The notes under the pieces were generated by a model, which did no database searches, was not told the DNA's origin, and worked only from the letters and a program-made list of their open reading frames with translations. From Pimelobacter simplex (GTDB lineage: Bacteria > Actinomycetota > Actinomycetes > Propionibacteriales > Nocardioidaceae): 64,000 nucleotides of DNA. Shown in pieces: positions 31,587 through 39,911 of the stretch (position 1 is the first letter of the stretch; every line of letters starts with the position of its first letter). A program made the translations under genes and the position numbers. Where the stretch lies: the NCBI RefSeq assembly GCF_900114845.1, contig NZ_FOUK01000003.1:310001-374000 (forward strand). Direction: 5' to 3'.

Positions 31587-32909
31587 CAGCCGGACGACCA
31601 GCCGCGCCCCGCCCAGCGGCGCGTCCTCGGCCGTGACGACGCCCCCGTGGGCCGCGACCAGCGCACGGACGATCGCCAGCCCCAGGCCGCTCCCACCGGC
31701 GTCGCGGGCCCGGGCGTCGTCGAGGCGCACGAAGCGCTCGAAGACCCGCTCCCGGTCGGCCGCGGGGATCCCGGGGCCGTCGTCGTCGACGGTCACGACG
31801 ACGTGCCGGCCGTCCTCCGCGACGCCGAGCGCGATCCGCGACGCGGCGTGGCGCAGCGCGTTGTCGACGAGGTTGCGCACCACCTGGCCGAGCGCCACCG
31901 GATCGCCCTGGACCCGTCCCGGGCCCACGGCGGTGGTGTCGGCGGCGACCCCGGCCCGCGCGGCGCGACGGGCCTCGGCCAGCACGAGGTCGTCGACGTC
32001 GACGTCCACCCGCACCGCGCCCTCCCGGCCCGCACCGGCCCGGGTCAGCACGAGGAGCTGGTCGACCAGCGCCTGCATCCGGACCGTCTCCTCGTGCACC
32101 GTCGTGGCGAGCTCGCCCTCGTCGAGAGCGCCCGGGTGCGCCTGGGCGACCTCCGCCACCTGGCGCAGGCTGGCCAACGGCGAGCGCAGCTCGTGGGAGG
32201 CGTCCGCGACGAACTCCTCCTGGCGGCGCGCCGCGTCCTGGAGCCGGCCGAGCATGCCGTTCATCGTGCGCGCGAGACGACCGATCTCGTCCCGGGACGG
32301 CGGCTCCGGCACCCGCCGGTCGAGCCGGGTGCCGGTGATCTGCTCGACCTCGCGGCGGATCCGCTCCACCGGACCGAGCGCACGCGACACCACCAGCCAC
32401 GTCGTCGCACCGACGACCAGGAGCAGCACGGGCAGCCCCACCAGGAGCGGGGTGAGGAGCGCGGCGGTCGTCTCGTCGACGTCCTCGAGCGAGACCGCCG
32501 CGACCACCACGTACGTCGTGCCGCCGTGCTCGGCCTCCTCGTTCACGACCACGTAGGGGTGATCGGCGCCGGGCAGGTCGACGACGTCGTCGTCCCCGGC
32601 CGGCAGTGGTCCGGCGAGCGGCTGCGAGGCGCTGACCACGGCACCGGACGGGTCGAGCACCTGCCAGACGACGTCGTCGGGGTCGTCGGGGTCGTCGGCG
32701 TCGTCGTCGCCCTGCTCCGCGACCGACGCCGCCGGCGGGCCGCTGGCGGCGACCTGCGCGGCGAGGTCGTCGGCCCGGTGCTCCGCGGTGGTCTCGGCCG
32801 CGTCGTGCAGCGACCCGCGGACCACCAGCACCAGCGCGGCGGCGCCGGCCAGCAGGGCGAGCGCCACGACGAGGACGGCACCGAGCGTGGTGCGGGTGCG
32901 GACCGCCAC
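31578..32909 (-). CDS. Membrane sensor histidine kinase (OmpR-partner type)
   Basis: 443 aa. Two membrane helices (about 7-30 and 160-180) flank an extracytoplasmic sensor of about 125 residues containing an Asp-rich run (EQGDDDADDPDDPDD). Then come a HAMP domain, the HisKA box ADASHELRSPLASLRQ (phosphorylated His) and an HATPase with NLVDNALRHA, DDDGPGIP and GGSGLGLAIV. It would phosphorylate the response regulator encoded 2 bp upstream. The acidic sensor segment hints at cation or cationic-peptide sensing (inference). Confidence 0.92.
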   Translation of the reverse strand: MAVRTRTTLGAVLVVALALLAGAAALVLVVRGSLHDAAETTAEHRADDLAAQVAASGPPAASVAEQGDDDADDPDDPDDVVWQVLDPSGAVVSASQPLAGPLPAGDDDVVDLPGADHPYVVVNEEAEHGGTTYVVVAAVSLEDVDETTAALLTPLLVGLPVLLLVVGATTWLVVSRALGPVERIRREVEQITGTRLDRRVPEPPSRDEIGRLARTMNGMLGRLQDAARRQEEFVADASHELRSPLASLRQVAEVAQAHPGALDEGELATTVHEETVRMQALVDQLLVLTRAGAGREGAVRVDVDVDDLVLAEARRAARAGVAADTTAVGPGRVQGDPVALGQVVRNLVDNALRHAASRIALGVAEDGRHVVVTVDDDGPGIPAADRERVFERFVRLDDARARDAGGSGLGLAIVRALVAAHGGVVTAEDAPLGGARLVVRLPS

Positions 32910-32911
32910 GG

Positions 32912-33589
32912 TCAGCCTCCGTCGCTCGCGAGGCGGTAGCCCGCACCGCGGACGGTCTGGATCGCGTCGCGCCCGAACGGCCGGTCGACCTTGTTGCGCA
33001 GGTGCCGGACGTAGACCTCGACGATATTCGGGTCGCCCTCGAAGTCGCCGTCCCAGACGGCGTCGAGGACCTGGCGCTTCGACACCACCTCACCGGGGTG
33101 CCGAGCGAGGAAGGCGAGCACCGAGAACTCCCGCGCAGTGAGGCTCACCTCGGTGCCGCCGCGGTGGACCCGGCGCGCGGCGGGGTCGACGACGAGGTCG
33201 CCGACCTCGAGCGCCGTGGGCCGCTCCCGAGCCCCGCGCCGGGCGACGGCGCGCAGCCGGGCCACGAGCACCGGGAACGAGAACGGCTTGGTGAGGTAGT
33301 CGTCGGCGCCGGTGTCGAGGCCCTCGACCTGGTCCCACTCGCCGTCCTTGGCGGTGAGCATCAGGATGGGCGTCCAGTTCTTCTCGGCCCGCAGCGTGGA
33401 GCAGACCCGGTAGCCGTTGATGCCGGGCAGCATGAGGTCGAGCACGATCGCGTCGTACTCGTTCTCGCGGGCCAGCCAGAGCCCGTCGGTGCCGTCGTGG
33501 GCGACGTCGACAGCGAAGCCCTCGGCCTCGAGACCGAGCCGCAGCGAGCGCGCGAGCCGCTGCTCGTCGTCGACCACCAGCACCCGCAC
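32912..33589 (-). CDS. OmpR-family response regulator
   Basis: 225 aa. The receiver domain has the acidic pair VVDDE, phospho-acceptor IVLDLMLPG and TKPFSF Lys. The C-terminal winged helix has LTAREFSVLAFLARHPGEVVSK and VEVYVRHLRNKVDRPFG. The GTG start follows GGAGGTG. The kinase gene begins 2 bp after its stop. A TTCAG-n6-TTCAG direct repeat 55 nt upstream fits autoregulation. The most similar described systems are envelope-stress type, but the signal is unknown. Confidence 0.93.
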   Translation of the reverse strand: MRVLVVDDEQRLARSLRLGLEAEGFAVDVAHDGTDGLWLARENEYDAIVLDLMLPGINGYRVCSTLRAEKNWTPILMLTAKDGEWDQVEGLDTGADDYLTKPFSFPVLVARLRAVARRGARERPTALEVGDLVVDPAARRVHRGGTEVSLTAREFSVLAFLARHPGEVVSKRQVLDAVWDGDFEGDPNIVEVYVRHLRNKVDRPFGRDAIQTVRGAGYRLASDGG

Positions 33590-33614
33590 ACCGCACCTCC
33601 GGCGAGAAATGGAC

Positions 33615-33648
33615 TCAGGGTGGCCCCATTCTCACGGAGCCACCCTGA
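33615..33648. terminator. Hairpin between cyp125 and the response-regulator gene
   Basis: A 10-bp stem TCAGGGTGGC / GCCACCCTGA with a 14-nt loop lies 15 nt past the cyp125 stop on its transcript. It probably ends the cyp125 mRNA before the two-component operon. Its distal arm overlaps the TTCAG repeat. Confidence 0.6.
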
Positions 33649-33660
33649 ACCTGCGCTGAA
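33645..33660 (-). promoter_or_regulatory. Candidate OmpR-type regulator site upstream of the response-regulator gene
   Basis: The minus-strand sequence TTCAGCGCAGGTTCAG contains two TTCAG half-sites with 11-bp periodicity, matching the pair in front of the PepSY gene (31545-31560). This supports autoregulation. Confidence 0.6.
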
Positions 33661-33662
33661 GG

Positions 33663-34898
33663 TCAGCGGTACTCGACCTGCATCTCCTTGATGGCGTTGA
33701 GCCAGCCGGAGCGGAGCCGGCGCGGCTCGCCCACGAGCTTGATGTCGGGAGCGAGGTCGGCGATCGCGTTGAAGATCAGGTTGATCTGCAGGCGGGCCAG
33801 GTTGGCGCCGAGGCAGTAGTGCGCCCCGTGGCCGCCGAAGGCGACGTGCGGGTTGTTCTCGCGCTTGATGTCGAACTTGAAGGGCTCGTCGAAGACGGTC
33901 TCGTCGAAGTTCGCGGAGGCGTAGAACATCGCCACCCGGTCGCCCTTCTTGATCGCCTGGCCGGCCAGCTCGGTGTCCTTCTTGGCGGTGCGCTGGAAGA
34001 CCGTGACGGGGGTCGCCCAGCGGACGATCTCGTCGATGGCGGTCTCCGGGCGCTCCTTCTTCCACAGCTCCCACTGGTCGGGGTGCTCGAAGAAGGCGTG
34101 CATGCCGTGGCTCGTCGCGTTGCGCGTGGTCTCGTTGCCCGCGACGGTCAGCAGGATGACGAAGAAGCCGAACTCGTCGTTGGTCAGCGCGCCGTGGTCG
34201 TCGTCGGCACCGACGCTGATCAGCTTGGTGACGATGTCGTCCTGCGGGTTGGCCCGGCGCTCGTTGGCGAGCTGGTCGAAGTAGACCAGGATCTCCATCG
34301 ACGCGACGGCCGGGTCGGCGCCGATGTCGGGGTCGTCGTAGCCCATCATCTGGTTGGACCACTCGAACAGCTTCTTGCGGTCCTCCTGCGGGACGCCGAG
34401 GAAGTCGGCGATCGCCTGCAGCGGCAGCTCGGCGGCGATGTCCTCGACGAAGTCGCCGGAGCCCTGGGCGACGGCGCCGGCGACGATCTCGCGGGCACGC
34501 TCCTCGAGGACCGTCCTGAGGGCGGCGATCACGCGCGGGGTGAAGCCGCGCGAGACGATGCCGCGCATCTGGGTGTGGTCCGGCGGGTCGTGGTGGATCA
34601 GCATCGCGCGCTGGACCTCGACCTGGTCCCGGGTCATGTCCGGCGCGAACCGGATGATGACGCCGTTCTCCATCGCCGACCAGTTCTCGTTGTCCTTGGA
34701 GACCTGGCGGACCTCGGCGTGCCGGGTCAGCGCCCAGTAGCCGGTGTCGAGGAAGCCGGCGCGCGCCTCGGGGACCTGCTCGATCCAGCGGATCGGCTCA
34801 CTCTCGCGCAGCGCGCGGAACTGCTCGTGGGGCACGGCCACTTCGTTGATGTCGGGATCGGTGGGATCCCAATCCGTCGGGATGAGGAGCTCGGTCAC
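33663..34898 (-). CDS. cyp125: Steroid C26/C27-monooxygenase cytochrome P450 CYP125
   Basis: 411 aa. It oxidises the terminal methyl of the cholesterol/cholestenone side chain to the carboxylate, the first step of side-chain removal. P450 marks: I-helix VAGNETTRNATSHG, K-helix EIVRWATPVTVFQRTA (ExxR) and the haem loop FGGHGAHYCLGANLAR with the Cys ligand. Sequence follows mycobacterial CYP125A1 throughout (ENGVIIRFAPD, SRGFTPRVIAAL, RRLRSGWLNAIKEMQVEY). I start at the GTG at 34898 (AAAGG upstream), because the longer frame runs into the KstR box at 34930. It is divergent from fadA5, as in mycobacteria. Confidence 0.94.
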   Translation of the reverse strand: MTELLIPTDWDPTDPDINEVAVPHEQFRALRESEPIRWIEQVPEARAGFLDTGYWALTRHAEVRQVSKDNENWSAMENGVIIRFAPDMTRDQVEVQRAMLIHHDPPDHTQMRGIVSRGFTPRVIAALRTVLEERAREIVAGAVAQGSGDFVEDIAAELPLQAIADFLGVPQEDRKKLFEWSNQMMGYDDPDIGADPAVASMEILVYFDQLANERRANPQDDIVTKLISVGADDDHGALTNDEFGFFVILLTVAGNETTRNATSHGMHAFFEHPDQWELWKKERPETAIDEIVRWATPVTVFQRTAKKDTELAGQAIKKGDRVAMFYASANFDETVFDEPFKFDIKRENNPHVAFGGHGAHYCLGANLARLQINLIFNAIADLAPDIKLVGEPRRLRSGWLNAIKEMQVEYR

Positions 34899-34929
34899 GC
34901 GCTGAGCCTTTCGCTGCGGCTGATGGGGG

Positions 34930-34943
34930 TGAAACACGTTCTA
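34930..34943. promoter_or_regulatory. KstR operator for cyp125
   Basis: TGAAACACGTTCTA fits TnnAACnnGTTnnA, 31 nt upstream of the cyp125 GTG. Confidence 0.88.
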
Positions 34944-34990
34944 GAGCCCTACCGTACAAAGCCTCGCGCGATTACGAAAGGGTTTCGTGA

Positions 34991-36217
<1,227 letters not shown>

Positions 36218-36255
36218 CCCCCCGCCCCGCCCCCTCAGCCTCCCTCCGTACGACG

Positions 36256-36287
36256 GGCAGTTTCACCGCCTAGGCGGTGAAACTGCC
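36256..36287. repeat. 32-bp CCTAGG-centred palindrome, copy 1 (after fadA5)
   Basis: A perfect palindrome with half GGCAGTTTCACCGCCT. It lies 38 nt after the fadA5 stop. Identical copy at 37421-37452 and a near copy at 61310-61341. The position after stop codons suggests terminator function. Confidence 0.93.
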
Positions 36288-36288
36288 G

Positions 36289-36316
36289 GTGGGCGCACGG
36301 AAGTCCGTGCGCCCAC
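36289..36316. terminator. Second hairpin after fadA5
   Basis: A perfect 13-bp stem GTGGGCGCACGGA / TCCGTGCGCCCAC with a 2-nt loop adjoins the palindrome at 36256-36287. Together they form a strong double hairpin upstream of the AbiEi-like gene. Confidence 0.7.
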
Positions 36317-36424
36317 GCCCAGATTCGTACGCCAACCGTCCACAGGCGTCTGCAGCCGACGCCCTGTCCACAAGCCGTGTACGAAGCGCTGGCAGGACCG
36401 GGACGGGGCACCCACGCTGGCCCG

Positions 36425-37375
36425 ATGATCGAGCTGCTCGCCAACCAGGACGGCATCCTTCTCCGTCGAGACGCCATCGCGGCCGGTGCTGACGACAAGG
36501 CGCTCTCGCGAGCGGTCCGATCCGGTCACCTCATCCGGCTTCGCCAAGGCGCTTATGTCGTCCATCCCGTGTGGGCACAAGCCGACCCCGTGGACCGACA
36601 TCGCCTCCTGGCGGCCGCGGTCCGTCAGCAGTACGGCATCGGGGTCGCGTTGTCCCACGTGAGCGCATGCATCGAGCAGGGCGGCCCGCACTGGGGCCTG
36701 AACCTCGCCACTGCCCATGTAACCCACCTCGACGGGACCAGCGGCCGGCGTCTCGCGCGAGTGATTCATCACCACGGCCGTTGCCTTGTCGACGACGTCA
36801 CCCGCGATGCGGCCGGCTGGATCACGTCGCCCACGCGTACCGCACTGGACACCGCTAGCGGCGCGTCTCGCGACGCTGCGGTCGCAGTTCTCGACTGGTA
36901 CCTCAACAGCGGTCTCACGACGGAGGACGATCTCGCTGTCGGCTTCCAGCGGATGACCAGCTGGCCGCGAACACTCCTCTTGCAGCTCGCGCTACGCCTC
37001 GCCGACTCTTCGGCAGAGTCGGTCGGCGAGACACGGACACGTCTGCTGTGCCTGGACGAGCACCTTCCCCCACCGACCACGCAGTTCGAGGTTCGCCACC
37101 CCAGCGGCCGCCTCGCCGGCCGGCTCGACTTCGCGTGGCCCCAGCATCGGACGATGCTCGAGTTCGACGGCCGCGAGAAGTACCACCGGTTTCGCCGTCC
37201 AGGCGAGAGGCTCGAGGAGATGGTGATGCGCGAGAAGCAGCGCGAGGACGAGATTCGCGAGCTGACCGGTTGGACGATGGTCCGCCTGACGTGGGCCGAC
37301 CTCGACCGGCCTCACGCGACGTCCGAGCGCATCCGTCGGGCATTCCGCGCGAGCAGCGGGGTTGGACGCAACTAG
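36425..37375 (+). CDS. AbiEi-antitoxin-like N domain plus DUF559-type endonuclease-fold C domain
   Basis: 316 aa from the ATG at 36425. The N terminus is a winged-helix region typical of AbiEi-family antitoxins (IELLANQDGILLRRDAIAAG ... SGHLIRLRQGAYV). The C terminus (about 225-310) has GRLDFAWP and TMLEFDGREKYHRF, the acidic strand pattern of DUF559/Vsr-like PD-(D/E)XK proteins. Such fusions are common orphans in Nocardioides-like genomes and no adjacent toxin is seen. Base composition is visibly less G/C-rich than neighbours, and long palindromes flank it (36256-36287, 37421-37452), consistent with horizontal entry. Actual activity unknown. Confidence 0.82.
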   Translation: MIELLANQDGILLRRDAIAAGADDKALSRAVRSGHLIRLRQGAYVVHPVWAQADPVDRHRLLAAAVRQQYGIGVALSHVSACIEQGGPHWGLNLATAHVTHLDGTSGRRLARVIHHHGRCLVDDVTRDAAGWITSPTRTALDTASGASRDAAVAVLDWYLNSGLTTEDDLAVGFQRMTSWPRTLLLQLALRLADSSAESVGETRTRLLCLDEHLPPPTTQFEVRHPSGRLAGRLDFAWPQHRTMLEFDGREKYHRFRRPGERLEEMVMREKQREDEIRELTGWTMVRLTWADLDRPHATSERIRRAFRASSGVGRN

Positions 37376-37418
37376 GCCCACGGAACTCCCCCTTGGCATA
37401 GAGAATTCCGTGGGCCTA
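37373..37418. terminator. Terminator hairpin after the AbiEi-like gene
   Basis: A 13-bp perfect stem TAGGCCCACGGAA / TTCCGTGGGCCTA with a 20-nt loop. The first three bases are the gene's TAG stop. Confidence 0.75.
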
Positions 37419-37420
37419 CC

Positions 37421-37452
37421 GGCAGTTTCACCGCCTAGGCGGTGAAACTGCC
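37421..37452. repeat. 32-bp CCTAGG-centred palindrome, copy 2
   Basis: Identical to 36256-36287. It lies between the stops of the convergent AbiEi-like gene and the SDR gene at 37458, 5 nt from the latter's stop codon, so it could terminate both. Confidence 0.93.
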
Positions 37453-37457
37453 GCCAC

Positions 37458-38342
37458 TCAGGCGGTCCCGTAAACCGGCTCGGGCGCCGGCCCCTCGGCG
37501 AGCAGGTCACGGAGGGCGCCACCGACCTTCTCGGCCTCCCAGCGGGCGCCGGCGTCGCGGGAGGCGCCGTGGGTCCAGCCGTTCTCGACGGTGATCACCG
37601 AGCCGTCGATCTCGATCACCCGGCCGGTGACGTCGCCGGCCTCCTCGGAGGCGAGCCAGGCGACGATCGGGGAGTTGTCCTCGGGCAGGGCCATCGCGGA
37701 GGTGTCGAAGGCGCCCTCGGTCATCCGGGTCTTGGCGACGGGCGCGATCGCGTTGACGGTGACGCCGTAGCGGCCCATCTCGGCGGCGGCGACCAGGGTC
37801 AGGCCGGCGATGCCGGCCTTGGCGGCCGAGTACGTCGCCTGGCCGATCGAGCCCTGCAGGCCCGCACCCGACGACGTGTTGATCACGCGGGCCGCGCGGG
37901 TGCGGCCCTCCTTGGCCTCGGCGCGCCAGTAGGCGCCGGCGTGGCGCAGCGGGGCGAAGTGGCCCTTGAGGTGGACCCGGATGACGGCGTCCCACTCGTC
38001 CTCGGCGGTGTTCACGAGCATCCGGTCGCGCAGGAAGCCGGCGTTGTTGACGAGGATGTCGAGGCCGCCGAAGGTGTCGATCGCCTGGCGGATCATCGCC
38101 TCGGCCGCGGCGAAGTCGGCGACGTCGGCGCCGTTGACGACGGCCTGGCCGCCCATCGCCTCGATCTCCGCGACGACCGCGTGGGCCGGGGACTCGTCGG
38201 TGCCCTCACCGGCGGCGGAGACGCCGTAGTCGTTGACGACGACCTTGGCGCCGTGCCGGGCGAGCTCCAGGGCGTGGGCGCGGCCGATACCGCGGCCGGC
38301 TCCGGTGACGATGGCCACGCGGCCGTCGAGCAGCTTGCTCAC
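37458..38342 (-). CDS. SDR of the KstR2-type regulon, Rv3548c-like (3-hydroxyacyl-CoA dehydrogenase type)
   Basis: 294 aa from the GTG at 38342 (AGGAG upstream), in a 4-bp overlap with the preceding SDR (GTGA). NAD-binding VTGAGRGIGRAHALELARHGAKVVVNDYG and the active site NTSSGAGLQGSIGQATYSAAK resemble the (3R)-hydroxyacyl-CoA dehydrogenase domain of multifunctional enzyme 2. Length and position match mycobacterial Rv3548c, the first of a pair of SDRs divergent from echA20. A role in oxidising a hydroxyacyl-CoA of ring C/D degradation is inferred; the precise substrate is not established. Confidence 0.88.
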   Translation of the reverse strand: MSKLLDGRVAIVTGAGRGIGRAHALELARHGAKVVVNDYGVSAAGEGTDESPAHAVVAEIEAMGGQAVVNGADVADFAAAEAMIRQAIDTFGGLDILVNNAGFLRDRMLVNTAEDEWDAVIRVHLKGHFAPLRHAGAYWRAEAKEGRTRAARVINTSSGAGLQGSIGQATYSAAKAGIAGLTLVAAAEMGRYGVTVNAIAPVAKTRMTEGAFDTSAMALPEDNSPIVAWLASEEAGDVTGRVIEIDGSVITVENGWTHGASRDAGARWEAEKVGGALRDLLAEGPAPEPVYGTA

Positions 38343-39109
38343 GAGTTCTCTCCTGTGTTCTGGAAGATGTGCAGGAAGACCGGCATCTCGCCGCCGCCGT
38401 GGCAGGCGACGCTGGCGCCGGAGACATAGGTCGCCAGGTCGCTGGCGAGGAAGGCGGCGACATTGCCGATCTCGTCGAACCGGGCCATCCGGCGGGCCGG
38501 GATGGTCCGCTCGATCGCGGCGACGGTGGCGTCGCCGCCGTAGTGCTCCGCCGTGTCGGCGGTGCGCACCAGGCCGACGTCGATGCAGTTGACCCGCACC
38601 TTCGGGCCCCACTCCATCGCGAGCGACGTCGTCAGCGAGTCGACGCCGGCCTTCGCCGCGCCGTACGCCGCCGTACCCGGCGAGGGCCGCAGCGCCGAGA
38701 CGGAGGAGATGTTGACGATCGCGCCGCCGCTCTCCTGGGTCTGCATGACCCGGTTGGCCGCCTGGCTGACGTGCAGTGCGGCCATCAGGTTGAGCCCGAC
38801 GACCTTCTCGCTCAGCCGCGGCGAGGCCTCGTCGGCCATCACGAACGGGCCGCCGCCGGCGTTGTTGACGACGATGTCGAGCCGGCCGTGCCGGGTGACG
38901 ACGGCGTCGACGAGGGCCGCCACCGAGTCGGGGTCACGGACGTCGCAGGTCAGGTGCGTCGCACCGGCGGGCGGCTCGGCCTCCGAGCGGCCACAGGTGA
39001 CCACGGTGGCGCCGGCCGCGAGGAGCACCTCGGAGATCCCGCGGCCGATGCCGCGCGCCCCGCCGGTGACGAGGGCGACCCGGCCGCCAAGGTCCACGCT
39101 GAGTGTCAT
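38339..39109 (-). CDS. SDR of the KstR2-type regulon, Rv3549c-like
   Basis: 256 aa (Rv3549c is about 259). VTGGARGIGRGISEVLLAAGA, NNAGGGPF, SSVSALRPSPGTAAYGAAKAG (Ser, Tyr, Lys) and the C-terminal GASVACHGGGEMPVF are seen. The ATG at 39109 lies 10 nt from the KstR2-like palindrome, and TATTGT sits 6 nt before it on the minus strand, so the transcript should be leaderless. The second SDR follows with overlapping codons. Substrate unknown, but co-regulation with echA20 and ipdABC places it in ring C/D breakdown. Confidence 0.88.
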   Translation of the reverse strand: MTLSVDLGGRVALVTGGARGIGRGISEVLLAAGATVVTCGRSEAEPPAGATHLTCDVRDPDSVAALVDAVVTRHGRLDIVVNNAGGGPFVMADEASPRLSEKVVGLNLMAALHVSQAANRVMQTQESGGAIVNISSVSALRPSPGTAAYGAAKAGVDSLTTSLAMEWGPKVRVNCIDVGLVRTADTAEHYGGDATVAAIERTIPARRMARFDEIGNVAAFLASDLATYVSGASVACHGGGEMPVFLHIFQNTGENS

Positions 39110-39119
39110 GACTCCACAA

Positions 39120-39139
39120 TACCAAGCAAATGCTTGGTA
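39120..39139. promoter_or_regulatory. KstR2-type operator between the SDR pair and echA20
   Basis: A perfect 20-bp palindrome TACCAAGCAAATGCTTGGTA apart from its two central bases. It fits the KstR2 pattern of CAAG/CTTG half-sites. Start codons of both divergent genes lie exactly 10 nt from its edges. Confidence 0.88.
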
Positions 39140-39149
39140 GCATGCATCT

Positions 39150-39911
39150 ATGACAGTCACCAGCGAGTTGCGACCGGACGGCATCCGCGTCGTCACGATG
39201 AACGCTCCCCCGGTCAACGCCCTCACCGTGCAGGGCTGGTTCGACGTGGCGGCCGCCCTCGACGAGGCGAGCGCCGACATGGCCACGAAGGTCGTCGTCC
39301 TCCGCGCGGAGGGCAAGGGCTTCAACGCCGGCGTCGACATCAAGGAGATGCAGAACACGACCGGCTTCGAGGCGCTCCTCGGTGCCAACCGGGGCTGCTT
39401 CGCCGCGTTCAAGGCTGTCTACGAGTGCTCGGTCCCGGTCGTCGCGGCGGTCAACGGCTTCTGCGTCGGCGGCGGCGTCGGCCTGGTCGGCAATGCCGAC
39501 ATCGTCGTCGCCAGCGAGGACGCCTACTTCGGCGTCCCCGAGGTCAACCAGGGGGCCCTCGGCGCGGCCACCCACATGGCGCGCCTCGTCCCCCAGCACA
39601 TGATGCGCACGCTCTACTTCACCGCGCGCACCATCCCGGCCAAGGACCTCGTCCAGTTCGGCTCGGTGCTCGAGGTCGTCCCGCGCGAGGACCTGCTCGA
39701 CGCCGCTCTCAAGGTGGCCGGCGAGATCGCCGCCAAGAACACCAAGGTCATCCGCGCCGCCAAGGAGGCGCTCAACGGGATCGACCCGATCGACGTCAAC
39801 AAGTCCTACCGCTGGGAGCAGGGCTTCACGTTCGAGCTCAACCTGATGGGCGTCAGCGACGAGCTCCGTGACGACTTCGCCGGCACCACCAAGGCAGGAG
39901 GCGCCCAGTGA
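39150..39911 (+). CDS. echA20: Ring-D hydrolase of HIP catabolism, EchA20 (crotonase fold)
   Basis: 253 aa. In mycobacteria EchA20 hydrolytically opens ring D of HIEC-CoA. It matches along its length: RAEGKGFNAGVDIKEMQ, ANRGCFAAFKAVYECSVPVVAAVNGFCVGGGVGLVG, FGVPEVNQGALGAATHMARLVPQHMMR and SYRWEQGFTFELNL. TAGCAT lies 6 nt before the ATG with no Shine-Dalgarno, a leaderless start beside the KstR2-like palindrome. The stop overlaps the ipdA GTG (GTGA), so echA20-ipdA-ipdB-ipdC is a tightly coupled operon. Confidence 0.94.
   Translation: MTVTSELRPDGIRVVTMNAPPVNALTVQGWFDVAAALDEASADMATKVVVLRAEGKGFNAGVDIKEMQNTTGFEALLGANRGCFAAFKAVYECSVPVVAAVNGFCVGGGVGLVGNADIVVASEDAYFGVPEVNQGALGAATHMARLVPQHMMRTLYFTARTIPAKDLVQFGSVLEVVPREDLLDAALKVAGEIAAKNTKVIRAAKEALNGIDPIDVNKSYRWEQGFTFELNLMGVSDELRDDFAGTTKAGGAQ

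Noticed and set aside
31492..33093. 710-aa open frame upstream of the PepSY protein
   Set aside because: It is the wrong frame of the kinase and regulator genes; the PepSY protein has its own Shine-Dalgarno and signal peptide at 31491.
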